64,000 nucleotides of DNA from Methylorubrum populi. GTDB lineage: Bacteria; Pseudomonadota; Alphaproteobacteria; Rhizobiales; Beijerinckiaceae. Made by a program: the position numbers and the translations under genes. Shown here piece after piece: positions 31,437 to 40,411 of this stretch. A model generated the notes under the pieces. The model saw only the letters and a program-made list of their open reading frames with translations, was not told the DNA's origin and did not search any database. How positions within the stretch are numbered: the stretch's first letter is position 1; each line of letters begins with the position of its first letter. The DNA lies in NCBI GenBank assembly GCA_036946625.1, contig JAQIIU010000003.1, positions 2,245,001 to 2,309,000 on the forward strand, read 5' to 3'.

Positions 31437-33068
31437 TCACGCCTCCCGCGCCTTCTCCCGCAGCAAAAACTTCTGCACCTTGCCGGTCGAGGTCTTGGGC
31501 AGTTCGCCGAACACGACATGGCGCGGCAGCTTGTAGGGCGCGAGCCGCTCGCGGCACCACGCCACCAGTTCCTCGGGCGTCGCCTCCCGCCCCTCCTTCA
31601 GCTCGACGAAGGCGCAAGGGGTCTCGCCCCATTTCGCGTCGGGCTTGGCGACCACGGCGGCGGCGGCCACCGCCGGATGCTTGAACAGGGCGTCCTCGAC
31701 CTCGATCGAGGAGATGTTCTCGCCCCCTGAGATGATGATGTCCTTCGAACGATCCTTCAGTTGGATGTAGCCGTCGGGGTGCTTCACCCCGAGGTCGCCC
31801 GAGCGGAACCAGCCGCCCGCGAAGGCGGCCCGGGTCGAGGCCGGGTTCTTCAGGTAGCCGCGCATCACCACGTTGCCGCGGAACATCACCTCGCCGAGGC
31901 TGGTGCCGTCGGCGGGCAGGGATTCCATCGTCTCGGGGTCGCGCACGTCGAGCCCCTCCAGCACGGGGTAGCGCACGCCCTGGCGCGCCTTCTTCCGCGC
32001 CCGCTCGTCCGGGGGAAGCGCGTCCCAATCCTCGTGCCACGCGTTCACGACCGCCGGGCCGTAGGTCTCGGTCAGCCCGTAGAGGTGGGTCACGTCGAAG
32101 CCCGCCCCGCCCATGGCGGCCAGCACCGCCTCGGGCGGCGGCGCGGCGGCGGTGAGGAAGTGGACGCGGCGGGGCAGGGGGCGCTTCTGCGCCTCGGGGG
32201 CGTTGAGCAGCGTCGACATCACGATCGGCGCGCCGGAGAGATGCGTGACCCGGTGCTCGGCCAGGGCGGCGTACATGGCGGGCGCCCGCACCTGCCGCAG
32301 GCAGACATGGGTGCCGGCCACGACCGACAGGGCCCAGGGGAAGCACCAGCCGTTGCAGTGGAACATCGGCAGGGTCCAGAGATAGACCGCGTGCTGTCCC
32401 AGCCCGGCGGTGATGACGTTGCCGAGCGAGAGAAGCGCCGCGCCGCGGTGGTGGTAGACCACGCCCTTCGGATCGCCCGTGGTGCCGGAGGTGTAGTTGA
32501 GGGAGATCGCGTCCCACTCGTCCGCCGGCATCGCCCAATCGTGACCGGCATCGCCCTCGGCCAGGAACGCCTCGTAGTCGATCATGCCGAGGGGGGCGCC
32601 CTCACCGGAGAATTCCGGATCGTCGTAATCGATGACCAGGGGCGCGACGCCCGCCCGGTCGAGCGCCGCGCGGGCGAGATCCGCGAACTCGCGGTCGACG
32701 ACGAAGACCTTCGCCTCGCCGTGGTCGAGGCAGAAGCCGAGCGCCCCGGCATCGAGGCGGGTGTTGAGGGTGTTGAGCACCGCCCCCGCCATCGGCACGC
32801 CGTAGTGGCACTCGATCATCGCCGGGGTGTTGGCGAGCAGAACCGCGACCGTGTCGCCGCGCCCGATGCCCCGGGCGGCGAGCGCCGAGGCGAGGCGGCG
32901 GCAGCGGGCGTCGAGGTCGGCGTAGGAGCGGCGCAGCCGGCCGTGGATCACCGCGATCCGGTCCGGGAAGGTGCGGGCGGCGCGGTCGAGATAGGTCAGC
33001 GGCGTCAGCGGCTGGTGGTTGGCGGGATCGCGGTCGAGGTCCCGGTCGTAGATCGTCTCGCGCGCCAT
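31437..33068 (-). CDS. Acyl-CoA synthetase (AMP-forming)
   Basis: A protein of 543 residues with all core motifs of AMP-forming acyl-CoA synthetases: P-loop YTSGTTGDPKG, GLTETYGP, the hinge region FRSGDLGVKHPDGYIQLKDRSKD, and the C-terminal lysine in PKTSTGKVQK. N-terminal LTPLTYLDRAARTFPDR and the overall length resemble AlkK/medium-chain fatty acid-CoA ligases and the DmdB-type group. It would activate a fatty or short-branched acid to its CoA ester in the cytoplasm. It stands alone. The ATG at 33068 starts the normal N-terminus. Confidence 0.88.
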   Translation of the reverse strand: MARETIYDRDLDRDPANHQPLTPLTYLDRAARTFPDRIAVIHGRLRRSYADLDARCRRLASALAARGIGRGDTVAVLLANTPAMIECHYGVPMAGAVLNTLNTRLDAGALGFCLDHGEAKVFVVDREFADLARAALDRAGVAPLVIDYDDPEFSGEGAPLGMIDYEAFLAEGDAGHDWAMPADEWDAISLNYTSGTTGDPKGVVYHHRGAALLSLGNVITAGLGQHAVYLWTLPMFHCNGWCFPWALSVVAGTHVCLRQVRAPAMYAALAEHRVTHLSGAPIVMSTLLNAPEAQKRPLPRRVHFLTAAAPPPEAVLAAMGGAGFDVTHLYGLTETYGPAVVNAWHEDWDALPPDERARKKARQGVRYPVLEGLDVRDPETMESLPADGTSLGEVMFRGNVVMRGYLKNPASTRAAFAGGWFRSGDLGVKHPDGYIQLKDRSKDIIISGGENISSIEVEDALFKHPAVAAAAVVAKPDAKWGETPCAFVELKEGREATPEELVAWCRERLAPYKLPRHVVFGELPKTSTGKVQKFLLREKAREA

Positions 33069-33129
33069 CGGCCTGACCTCCCGTTTCAGGAGGAGCTTAT
33101 CCGAGCCTGCCGAGCGATCAACGCCGCAG

Positions 33130-33163
33130 AAAAGGCTCCGCGGGCGGATGCCCGGGAGCCTTT
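33130..33163 (-). terminator. Terminator of the 64-residue protein gene
   Basis: aaaaggctcc...ggagccttt with inner cgggc/gcccg forms a long stem. On the minus strand it ends in TTTT. It is 60 bp beyond the stop at 33223. Confidence 0.65.
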
Positions 33164-33222
33164 CGGGTGGGTTCGAGGAGCTGACGGCGAAGCGGCCGGA
33201 CGGGCCGCCTCAAATCAGCCGA

Positions 33223-33417
33223 TCAACGCTCCCGGCCGCTGAGGAGCTTTTCCAGGGCGGCGAGGCCGCTGCGCTCGGCCGCCTCTTCCGTGGTCTGAAC
33301 GCGGTCGGCGCGCTGGAAGAGCTTGCCGTTCCGGCGGATGGCCCAGGTGAAGTGCCCGGCCGGGCGCTCGCAGGCTTCGATTTCGAGGGTGTAGGGATTT
33401 GCGCTGTTGCTTGCCAT
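33223..33417 (-). CDS. Small conserved hypothetical protein (64 residues)
   Basis: A short basic/acidic protein: SNSANPYTLEIEACERPAG, then HFTWAIRRNGKLFQRADR, then a helix EEAAERSGLAALEKLLSG. It resembles small uncharacterised proteins of Hyphomicrobiales that begin with a beta-hairpin and end with a helix. No signal peptide or membrane span. It has its own terminator and no operon partner. The ATG at 33417 is the only start that keeps the N-terminal strand. Confidence 0.65.
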   Translation of the reverse strand: MASNSANPYTLEIEACERPAGHFTWAIRRNGKLFQRADRVQTTEEAAERSGLAALEKLLSGRER

Positions 33418-33797
33418 GGAGAGGCATATAGGGTCGCCCGCCCGATCCGGCTACCCGTCGCGCGCATGGTCGTGTTGCTTTTCACGGGCAGGCCCGCGTC
33501 CGGCGAGCCTCGCGCCCGGGCGTCTCCCTCATGCATTTGACAATCCGGGCGGGATCACCGACACGGCGCCCCGGCCGGTTGCGGGCCGTCCACCGGCCCT
33601 TATCGATCCGCGCCCGAGCCGCCGATGCCCGTTCCCTCCCGCCCGAGCCAGACCGCGGCGATCGCGCACCGTCCCGGATACCGGTTCCAGGACGGCGCAT
33701 TCCAGGACGATGCACTCGGTCCCCGTTCTCGCATCGTCTTTTCCCGAAAGCCGGCGACCACCTTTCGGGACGATGCTCCGGCAGGCGGCCTCCGTCC
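33418..33797. other. Gene-free 380-bp region upstream of the glycosyltransferase operon
   Basis: Open frames are Arg/Pro-rich and lack domains. I see no repeat. It must hold the promoters of the two diverging units, but I could not place boxes with confidence. Confidence 0.5.
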
Positions 33798-35558
33798 ATG
33801 ACGAGCCTCGGCGCCGGCCGGGCCGCGCGACCGCGGCCGGACCCTTTCCGGTGGCTCGCCGCCCCCTTGCGTCTCGCGGATCGGGTGCTGGCCTTCGGCA
33901 CCGCGAGCCACCTTCGCGCCGGCCTCCTGCTCCTGCTCCTCGGGCTCGCCTGCTTCCTGCCGGGCCTCGCCTCGCTCCAGCCGATGGACCGGGACGAGCC
34001 GCGCTTCGCCCAGGCCTCCAGGCAGATGCTGGAGACCGGCGATTTCGTCGACATCCGCTTCCAGGCGGAGGCGCGCCACAAGAAGCCGGTCGGCCTCTAC
34101 TGGGCGCAGGCCGCCGCCGTCGCGGCGGGGGAGGCCCTCGGCGTGCCGGCGGCCCGCACGCAGATCGGCCTCTACCGGATCCCCTCGCTCCTCGGGGCGC
34201 TCGCGGCGATCCTGCTGACCTACTGGGCCGCGCTCGGCCTGCTCGACCGGCGCGGCGCCCTCCTCGCCGCCGCCCTCTTCGGTGCCTGCATCATGCTCTC
34301 GGCCGAGGCCCGGCTCGCCAAGACCGACGCGCTGCTCACCGCCTGCTCGGTCGCCGCCCTCGGCGCGCTGGCCCGGGCGTGGCTCGGGCGCGCCCGGCTG
34401 GAGCGGCGGCGCGGCCCGGCCTCGCTCGGCACGGCGCTGGTCTTCTGGCTCGGGATCGCGCTGGGCATCCTCGTGAAGGGGCCGATGGTGCCGCTGTTCG
34501 CGGGCCTGACCGCCCTCGTCCTGTCGATCCGCGAGGGCTCGGCCCGCTGGCTCCTCGACCTGCGCCCGCGCCTGGGACTTCTCCTCACGCTGCCGATCGT
34601 GGCGCCCTGGTTCGTGGCGATCGCCTGGAAGAGCGGCGGCGCCTTCTACGGCGAGGCGGTGGGCCACGACATGCTGGGCAAGGTCGGCACCGGCGCCGAG
34701 AAGCATTGGGGGCCGCCCGGCGCCTACGCCATCGCCTTCTTCGCGACCTTCTGGCCCGGCGCCGCCTTCGCCGCGCTCGGCCTTCCCTTCGCCTGGACGC
34801 GGCGGGGCGAGGATGCGGTGGCGCTGCTCCTGGCCTGGATCGTGCCGATGTGGCTGATCTTCGAGGCGGTGCCGACCAAGCTGCCGCACTACGTGCTGCC
34901 CTTGATGCCGGCGGTGGCGATCCTGACCGTCCTGGCGCTCGCCCGCGGTGCCCTCGACCCGCGCCGGCCCGGGGCGCGCTGGGTGGCGGGGCTCGTGGTG
35001 GCGATCCCGGTCGGGCTGACGCTGGCCCTGAGCCTCGCCGCGTGGCGGCTCGACCACGTGCTGCCCGTGACCGCCCTGCCGCCGCTGCTCGCCGCCTGCG
35101 CGCTCAGCCTGCTCGCCTGGATGGCCTTCGCCCGCCGGGCGGGGGAGGGGGCGCTCGCGCTCGGGATCGCCGCCTCGGTGCTGCTCTCGGCCGGCGTGTT
35201 CGGGCTGACCCAGCCGGTGATGCGGAGCCTGAAGGTCTCGCCGCGGCTCGCCGCGCTCCGCGACGCCCTGCCCTGTCCGGCCCCCCAGGTCGCGAGTCTC
35301 GGCTATCGCGAGCCGAGCCTCGTCTTCACCCTCGGCACCGCCCTCGCCATGCTGAATTCGGGGGAGGAGGCCGCCGCCTTCCTGCGCGCGGGGGGCTGCC
35401 GCCTCGTGCTGGTCGAGGACCGGTTCGCCGCCGCGTTCGCCGCCGCGCAGGGCGCCCGCCCGCCCGCCCCCGCCGGCCGGGTCACGGGCTTCAACATCAA
35501 CGGCGGCAAGCCGGTCGGGGTCTCGGCCTACGCCGCGCTGCCGGGTGCCGCACCATGA
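33798..35558 (+). CDS. ArnT-like membrane glycosyltransferase (GT39/GT83, PMT_2)
   Basis: A protein of 586 residues with about ten or more membrane segments. The first external loop carries the family's acidic motif in QPMDRDEPRFAQASRQM, followed by RHKKPVGLYWAQ. These enzymes move a sugar from a polyprenyl phosphate to lipid A, core LPS or protein on the periplasmic face. The next two genes (GT2 and LAB_N protein) are the usual makers of the polyprenyl-phosphate sugar. The donor could be galacturonic acid (RgtA-C like) or another sugar. The start at 33798 follows a long untranslated frame; the next gene overlaps by 4 bp (ATGA). Confidence 0.85.
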   Translation: MTSLGAGRAARPRPDPFRWLAAPLRLADRVLAFGTASHLRAGLLLLLLGLACFLPGLASLQPMDRDEPRFAQASRQMLETGDFVDIRFQAEARHKKPVGLYWAQAAAVAAGEALGVPAARTQIGLYRIPSLLGALAAILLTYWAALGLLDRRGALLAAALFGACIMLSAEARLAKTDALLTACSVAALGALARAWLGRARLERRRGPASLGTALVFWLGIALGILVKGPMVPLFAGLTALVLSIREGSARWLLDLRPRLGLLLTLPIVAPWFVAIAWKSGGAFYGEAVGHDMLGKVGTGAEKHWGPPGAYAIAFFATFWPGAAFAALGLPFAWTRRGEDAVALLLAWIVPMWLIFEAVPTKLPHYVLPLMPAVAILTVLALARGALDPRRPGARWVAGLVVAIPVGLTLALSLAAWRLDHVLPVTALPPLLAACALSLLAWMAFARRAGEGALALGIAASVLLSAGVFGLTQPVMRSLKVSPRLAALRDALPCPAPQVASLGYREPSLVFTLGTALAMLNSGEEAAAFLRAGGCRLVLVEDRFAAAFAAAQGARPPAPAGRVTGFNINGGKPVGVSAYAALPGAAP

Positions 35559-36316
35559 GCACGACGACCGATCCCAGGCTTCTCCCGCTGCGCCTCAGCG
35601 TCGTGGTGCCGGTGAAGAACGAGGCCGGCAACATCGAGACCCTGGTGGCCGAGATCGGCCATGCCTGCCGCAACCTCGCACCGTTCGAGGTCATCTACGT
35701 CGATGACGGCTCGACCGACGCGACGCTCGCCGCCCTCCGGGGCCTCCAGGCGACGCTCCCCTGGCTCCGGGTGGTGCGCCACGAGAGCAGCGGCGGCCAG
35801 AGCGGGGCGGTGCGCAGCGGCGTGCTGCGCGCCCGCGCCCCCGTCGTCGCGACGCTCGACGGCGACGGCCAGAACGATCCGTCCTTCATTCCGATCCTCT
35901 ACGCCGCCCTCGACGCGGGCGGGACGGGCGTCGGCCTCGCGCAGGGCCAGCGGATCGGCCGCAAGGGCGCCTGGAAACAGGTCCAGTCGAAGATCGCCAA
36001 CGGCGTGCGCGGCAAGATCCTGAAGGACGCGACCCGCGACACCGGCTGCGGGCTCAAGGTGTTCCGCCGGGAGGTCTACCTCGCGCTGCCCTATTTCGAC
36101 GCGCTGCACCGCTTCATGCCGGCGCTCGTCACCCGCGAGGGCTTCGGCGTGGTCCACCGCGACGTGGTCGACCGGCCGCGCTTCACCGGGCGCTCGAATT
36201 ACGGGACGTTCGATCGGCTCTGGGTCGGCATCCTCGATCTCGCCGGGGTCTGGTGGCTGATCCGGCGGCGGCGGCCCGCCCCGCGGGCCGACGAAGTGCT
36301 GCGAGAGGGCGCGTAG
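35555..36316 (+). CDS. GT2 polyprenyl-phosphate glycosyltransferase (DPM1/RgtE-like)
   Basis: A protein of 253 residues of the GT2 family. It has the nucleotide-sugar motifs VVVPVKNEAGNIETLV, VIYVDDGSTDATLA and the second acidic motif TLDGDGQNDP, then RDTGCGLKVFRREVY. The C-terminus ends without the two membrane helices of ArnC, as in DPM1 and RgtE. It most likely makes a polyprenyl-phosphate-linked sugar for the upstream ArnT-like transferase. It overlaps that gene by ATGA and is followed after 5 bp by the LAB_N protein. Confidence 0.85.
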   Translation: MSTTTDPRLLPLRLSVVVPVKNEAGNIETLVAEIGHACRNLAPFEVIYVDDGSTDATLAALRGLQATLPWLRVVRHESSGGQSGAVRSGVLRARAPVVATLDGDGQNDPSFIPILYAALDAGGTGVGLAQGQRIGRKGAWKQVQSKIANGVRGKILKDATRDTGCGLKVFRREVYLALPYFDALHRFMPALVTREGFGVVHRDVVDRPRFTGRSNYGTFDRLWVGILDLAGVWWLIRRRRPAPRADEVLREGA

Positions 36317-36321
36317 AGCCG

Positions 36322-36651
36322 ATGCTGATCCAGCTCGCCGAGGACCTGCCGGCCTATTTCTACGACGTGTTCGTCACCCGCTTCGATTTCTGGCTGGTGT
36401 TCGGCATCGGCGCGCAACTCGTGTTCGGCTCGCGCTTCATCCTGCAATGGATCGCCAGCGAGCGGGCCGGCCGGAGCGTGATGCCGCTCTCGTTCTGGTT
36501 CCTGTCGATCCTCGGCGGCCTGATGACCCTGGTCTACGGCTTCGTGCGCCGCGAGCCGGTGATCATCATCGGCCAGGGTCTCTCGACCGTCATCTACCTG
36601 CGCAACCTCGCCCTGATCTTCCGCGAGCGCCGCCGCGCGCGCAGGGCCTGA
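36322..36651 (+). CDS. LAB_N (lipid A biosynthesis N-terminal) domain membrane protein
   Basis: A protein of 109 residues with three membrane helices: FDFWLVFGIGAQLVFGSRFILQW, FWFLSILGGLMTLVYGF and VIIIGQGLSTVIYLRNLALIF. ERAGRSVMPLSFW and FVRRE are typical of the LAB_N domain. In rhizobia the equivalent small protein (RgtF) works with the GT2 enzyme RgtE to make dodecaprenyl-phosphate galacturonic acid. Here the same trio suggests a lipid A or core sugar modification pathway; the sugar is not proven by sequence. Confidence 0.82.
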   Translation: MLIQLAEDLPAYFYDVFVTRFDFWLVFGIGAQLVFGSRFILQWIASERAGRSVMPLSFWFLSILGGLMTLVYGFVRREPVIIIGQGLSTVIYLRNLALIFRERRRARRA

Positions 36652-36666
36652 GGCGGTCCCGACGAC

Positions 36667-37134
36667 ATGTTCCAGACCGTGACGGGCGATCCCGACAGCA
36701 TCGCCCACATCATCCAGGTCGCCCTCGCTCCCGCCTTCCTGCTCTCGGCGCTGGCGACCCTGCTCAACGTGTTCTCGACCCGCCTCGGCCGCGTCGCCGA
36801 CAAGGTCGATGCGCTCTCCGCCACCCTGCCCGGCGCGGACGGGACGGCGCGGGCGACGCTGACCCGGCGCCTCGCCTATCTGCGCCGGCGCTCGTTCCTG
36901 CTCGACCTCGCCGTGGTGCTGGCGAGCCTCGGCGGCGTGATGACGGGGGCGGCCGCGCTGACCCTGTTCGTCGGGGCGCTCCGGGACGCCTCCGCGGCCT
37001 CCGTGCTGTTCGCCTGCTTCGGCCTCGCCCTCGGCTGCACCATCCTGGCGATCCTGGCCTTTCTCGCCGAGATCCTCCTGGCGGGCCGCGGCGTGCGCCT
37101 GGAGGTGGAGCGCAAGCGGAACCGGGCGGAGTGA
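36667..37134 (+). CDS. DUF2721 family membrane protein
   Basis: A protein of 155 residues matching DUF2721: SIAHIIQVALAPAFLLSALATLLNVFSTRLGR with a first membrane helix, a cytoplasmic basic helix (LTRRLAYLRRRSFLL), and two further helices to the C-terminus. Function is unknown. It starts 15 bp after the LAB_N gene on the same strand, so it is probably the last gene of that operon, although a link to lipid A modification is only inferred from position. Confidence 0.85.
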   Translation: MFQTVTGDPDSIAHIIQVALAPAFLLSALATLLNVFSTRLGRVADKVDALSATLPGADGTARATLTRRLAYLRRRSFLLDLAVVLASLGGVMTGAAALTLFVGALRDASAASVLFACFGLALGCTILAILAFLAEILLAGRGVRLEVERKRNRAE

Positions 37135-37221
37135 TCGATATGGCCGTGGTCGCGCGGCGCCAGCGGCGGCTCGAACGAGCCGGGCAGGGGAGGCGGGTCG
37201 TCAAGCCGGCGCGGACCGGAA

Positions 37222-37335
37222 CCCAGGGCCATCGCTCGAAGCCGCTCGAGCGGCTTCGCGGCGCGAAGAGCGCCGCGTGGAGCGGGCTTCTCAGGACCAT
37301 GGTCCTGAGAAGCATCGAGCGGAGCGAAAGTCTGA
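37222..37335. repeat. Palindromic repeat family 3, copy 1
   Basis: cccagggccatcgctcgaagccgc...gcggcttcgcggcgcg at 37222-37266 is nearly identical to the reverse complement of 61123-61168. It continues with the perfect palindrome cttctcaggaccatggtcctgagaag (37288-37313). It abuts the decayed polysaccharide genes. Confidence 0.85.
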
Positions 37336-37347
37336 GAACCTGTTTGA

Positions 37348-37650
37348 GTTCCTCACGTTCGTGGGCTACGCCGAGCGCGACGCCTTCCTCGACGCCATCG
37401 ACTGCCTCGTGGTCCCGCCGATCCGGCCCGAGCCCTTCGGCCGCACGGTGGCGGAAGCCTACGGACGGGGCGTGCCGGTGATCGGGACGGAGGTGGGCGG
37501 CATCGGCGAGCAGGTCGGCCCGGGGGCCTGGCTCGTCCCCCCCCGGCGACGCCCCGGCCCTCGCCGCCGCGATGGCGCGGGTCGTGGCCGAGCCCGGCCG
37601 TCTCGCCGAGGGGCTCGGCCGGGCCGCTTCCGTCCGGGACGGGACCGGCG
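37348..37650 (+). pseudogene. C-terminal fragment of a GT4-type glycosyltransferase, frameshifted
   Basis: The frame begins mid-domain (FLTFVGYAERDAFLDAID) and keeps the nucleotide-sugar binding end of a GT-B enzyme (RPEPFGRTVAEAYGRGVPVIGTEVGGIGEQV). At 37537-37544 a run of eight C shifts the frame; with seven C the text continues PPGDAPALAAAMARVVAEPGRLAEG, the normal family ending. The N-terminal half is missing, and repeat family 3 lies where it should be. It is a remnant. Confidence 0.8.
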
Positions 37651-38515
37651 CGTCGAGAACGCGTTCTGCGCCGGCCTGCTCGCCTCCCTGGCAGTGCTGA
37701 TGCTCGCCGCCTCGGGCGCCCCGCTGGAGCGTTTCGGCCTCGCCGTCCCCACCGACGGGATCGACGCGGAGCTGAAGCTCTTCGTGGAAGACAAGCAGGG
37801 CGGCCTCTGGGCCTCGGGCAACGAGACGGGCCATGTCTTCGCGCTCGGCGGTGCCGCCGCCCTGCTGCTGAGCCTGCGCTACCGGCTGAAGGCGATCTAC
37901 CTCGTCTATTTCGCCGCGGTGCTGGCGAGCTTTCCGCTGACCAACAACCGCTCGGGCCTTCTCGTGCCGCTGCTGTTCCTCGTCCTGCTGATGCGGCGCA
38001 GACTCCGGGCGGGGCCGGTCCTCGCCGCCCTCGGTGCGGTGGGCGCCCTGCTCGTCGTCTCGTCGCTGACGGGCGAGATCCCGCTCCCGGAGACGCTGAC
38101 CCAGGCCGTCGAGAAGCGCTTCGCCGAGGACAACCGCGTGTCCGGCAACTTCGACGAGCGCTTCCTCTCCGGCGTCACGGCGCTGCGCCTCGTGGCCGAG
38201 CACCCGTTCGGCGTCGGAGAGATCGCCCGGCGGGACGCGCTGCGCGCGATGACCGGCCTCGTGACCCCGCATAACGGGTTCATCTCGCTCGCACTCCAAA
38301 GCGGCGTGGCGGCGGCGCTGCTGCTGGTGGCGGGCCTTCTGCGCATCCTGGCGGCGCCCGCCGCCTTCGGGCCCTTCGTGACCTACAGCGCCGTGTTCAT
38401 GGTGCCTTCGCTGATGTTCGAGGAATTGTCGGTCAATCAGTACTTCCTGTTCTTCATGGCGGTCGTCCTGGCCTCGCTGGCCGTCACCGATCCGTCCCGT
38501 CGCCGGGAGGCGTGA
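37650..38515 (+). pseudogene. C-terminal part of an O-antigen ligase/polymerase-like membrane protein
   Basis: About 285 residues with six or more membrane helices and the O-antigen ligase-type signature FPLTNNRSGLLVPLL and TPHNGFISLALQSG. The N-terminal third of such proteins is missing, and no plausible start codon or ribosome site precedes it: the frame runs straight in from the frameshifted glycosyltransferase fragment. The junction at about 37650 suggests a deletion fused two polysaccharide genes. Confidence 0.72.
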
Positions 38516-38653
38516 CGGGAGCGCGGGCCCGGTGCCTTTCGCGCGCTCGGCGCGGTTCCCCGTCCTCGTTCCGGTGCGCGCCCGCGCCGGGCCGGCGTCC
38601 CCTTCGGCGCGGGAGCGCCTATATGAGGGCCGTTCCCCGCACGGAGATGGCGC

Positions 38654-40087
38654 ATGGACCTCGACGTTTCGCTTCACATCGCGGGCCGGTGGCGGGCCGG
38701 CGCCGGCGGCGGGAGCCTGTCCGTCCTCAACCCCGCCACGGGCGAGGCGGTCGGCCGGGTCGCGGTGGCGACACGGGCCGATCTCGACGAGGCGCTGGAG
38801 GCGCTCGGGCGCGGCTTTGCCGCGTGGCGCGGCGTCTCGGCCTTCGATCGCGGCAAGGTGCTGCGCCGCGCCGCCGCGCTGATGCGCGAGCGCTCGGAGG
38901 CGATCGCCCGCATCATGACCCTCGAACAGGGCAAGCCGCTCGCCGAGTCGCGCATCGAGACGGGGGTCGCCGCCGACGTCATCGAGTGGTTCGCGGAGGA
39001 GGGGCGCCGGGCCTACGGCCGGGTCATCCCCGCCCGCGCCGAGGGCGTGCTGCAGATCGTCACCCGCGAGCCGGTCGGCCCCGTGGCCGCCTTCACGCCC
39101 TGGAACTTCCCGATCAATCAGGCCGTCCGAAAACTCTCGGCCGCGCTCTGCACCGGCTGTCCGGTGATCCTCAAGGGGCCGGAGGACACCCCCGCCTCCT
39201 GCGCCGAACTGGTGCGCGCCTTCCTCGATGCCGGCGTGCCGGGCGACGCCCTCGCCCTGGTCTACGGCGATCCGGCGGCGATCTCCGGCACGCTCATCCC
39301 GCATCCGGTGATCCGCAAGATCACCTTCACCGGCTCGACCGCGGTCGGCAAGCAGCTCGCGGCTTTGGCCGGCCAGCACATGAAGCGGGCGACGATGGAG
39401 CTCGGGGGGCACGCTCCGGCGATCGTGTTCGACGACGCCGACGTCGACACCGCCGTGCGGGTGCTTTCCGCCAACAAGTACCGCAACGCCGGCCAGGTCT
39501 GCGTCGCCCCGACCCGCTTCCTCGTGCAGGAGCGCGTCTACGACCGCTTCGTCGACGGCTTCGTGGCGGCCTCGAAGGCGATCAAGGTCGGCGACGGCCT
39601 CGATCCCGACACGGGGATGGGCCCGCTCGTCCACGCCCGCCGTGTGGAGGCGATGGAGGCGCTCTGCGCCGATGCCGAGGCCAAGGGCGCGCAGCGGCTC
39701 ACCGGCGGCGGCCGCATCGGCAACCGCGGCAACTTCTTCGAGCCGACCGTCTTCGCCGAGGTGCCGCTCGACGCCCGGATCATGAACGAGGAGCCGTTCG
39801 GGCCGCTCGCGGCGATCCGCCGCTTCGGCGCGGACGAGGAAGCGCTCACCGAGGCCAACCGCCTGCCCTACGGGCTCGCGGCCTACGCCTATACCCGTTC
39901 CGCCGCCCGCGCGAACCGGGTCGGGTCCATGGTCGAGGCGGGCATGGTCTCGATCAACCACCACGGCATCGCGTTTCCCGAGACCCCGTTCGGCGGCGTC
40001 AAGGATTCGGGCTACGGCAGCGAGGGCGGCTCGGAGGCGATCGAGGCCTATCTCACGACGAAATTCGTGACCCAGGCCAGCGCCTGA
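38654..40087 (+). CDS. NAD(P)-dependent succinate-semialdehyde dehydrogenase family protein
   Basis: A protein of 477 residues of the aldehyde dehydrogenase superfamily, closest in look to GabD-type enzymes. The cofactor and active site are intact: TPWNFPINQ, FTGSTAVGK, the general base Glu249 (MELGGH) and the nucleophile Cys283 (NAGQVCVAPTRF). The C-terminal PFGGVKDSGYGSEGG is typical of the group. It oxidises succinate semialdehyde or a related aldehyde; I cannot tell which from the sequence. It stands alone downstream of the decayed polysaccharide genes. Confidence 0.85.
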   Translation: MDLDVSLHIAGRWRAGAGGGSLSVLNPATGEAVGRVAVATRADLDEALEALGRGFAAWRGVSAFDRGKVLRRAAALMRERSEAIARIMTLEQGKPLAESRIETGVAADVIEWFAEEGRRAYGRVIPARAEGVLQIVTREPVGPVAAFTPWNFPINQAVRKLSAALCTGCPVILKGPEDTPASCAELVRAFLDAGVPGDALALVYGDPAAISGTLIPHPVIRKITFTGSTAVGKQLAALAGQHMKRATMELGGHAPAIVFDDADVDTAVRVLSANKYRNAGQVCVAPTRFLVQERVYDRFVDGFVAASKAIKVGDGLDPDTGMGPLVHARRVEAMEALCADAEAKGAQRLTGGGRIGNRGNFFEPTVFAEVPLDARIMNEEPFGPLAAIRRFGADEEALTEANRLPYGLAAYAYTRSAARANRVGSMVEAGMVSINHHGIAFPETPFGGVKDSGYGSEGGSEAIEAYLTTKFVTQASA

Positions 40088-40411
40088 GTTTCGTGAGGCC
40101 CTCCGAAGCCTCTCGGCGAGACCGCCGTCACCGGCCTCTTCATCGGGCGGGCTGCCGCGCAGGCAATCCGCCTGCCGCGACTTTTCGTCCGTCGATACGG
40201 CCATGGGAATGACGTTTCGTCGCCCTGACGACGCCGAGAGGACGGGCTTGGTGCAGCTTCGACGATGCGTAACTCGAGGCCGGGTGCAATGGCTCCGGGT
40301 CGCGCATCTTGAACAAAGGAAACCTTTTCTACGTCGAGGGAGTTCAGTCCTTCACCAACGCAAGAAAAGGACAGCTTGGCCCAAGCGAGCTGCTCCCGGA
40401 GAAGCGCTCGC
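40088..40411. other. Gene-free 324-bp region upstream of the PHB depolymerase
   Basis: Less GC-rich in its second half. I see no repeat or recognisable gene; a promoter for the depolymerase is expected here but not located. Confidence 0.5.

Noticed and set aside
37277..38515. A single intact glycosyltransferase/ligase fusion gene
   Set aside because: Correcting one C in the 37537-37544 run restores the normal glycosyltransferase ending in another frame, and the ligase part lacks its N-terminus. I therefore call two remnants.
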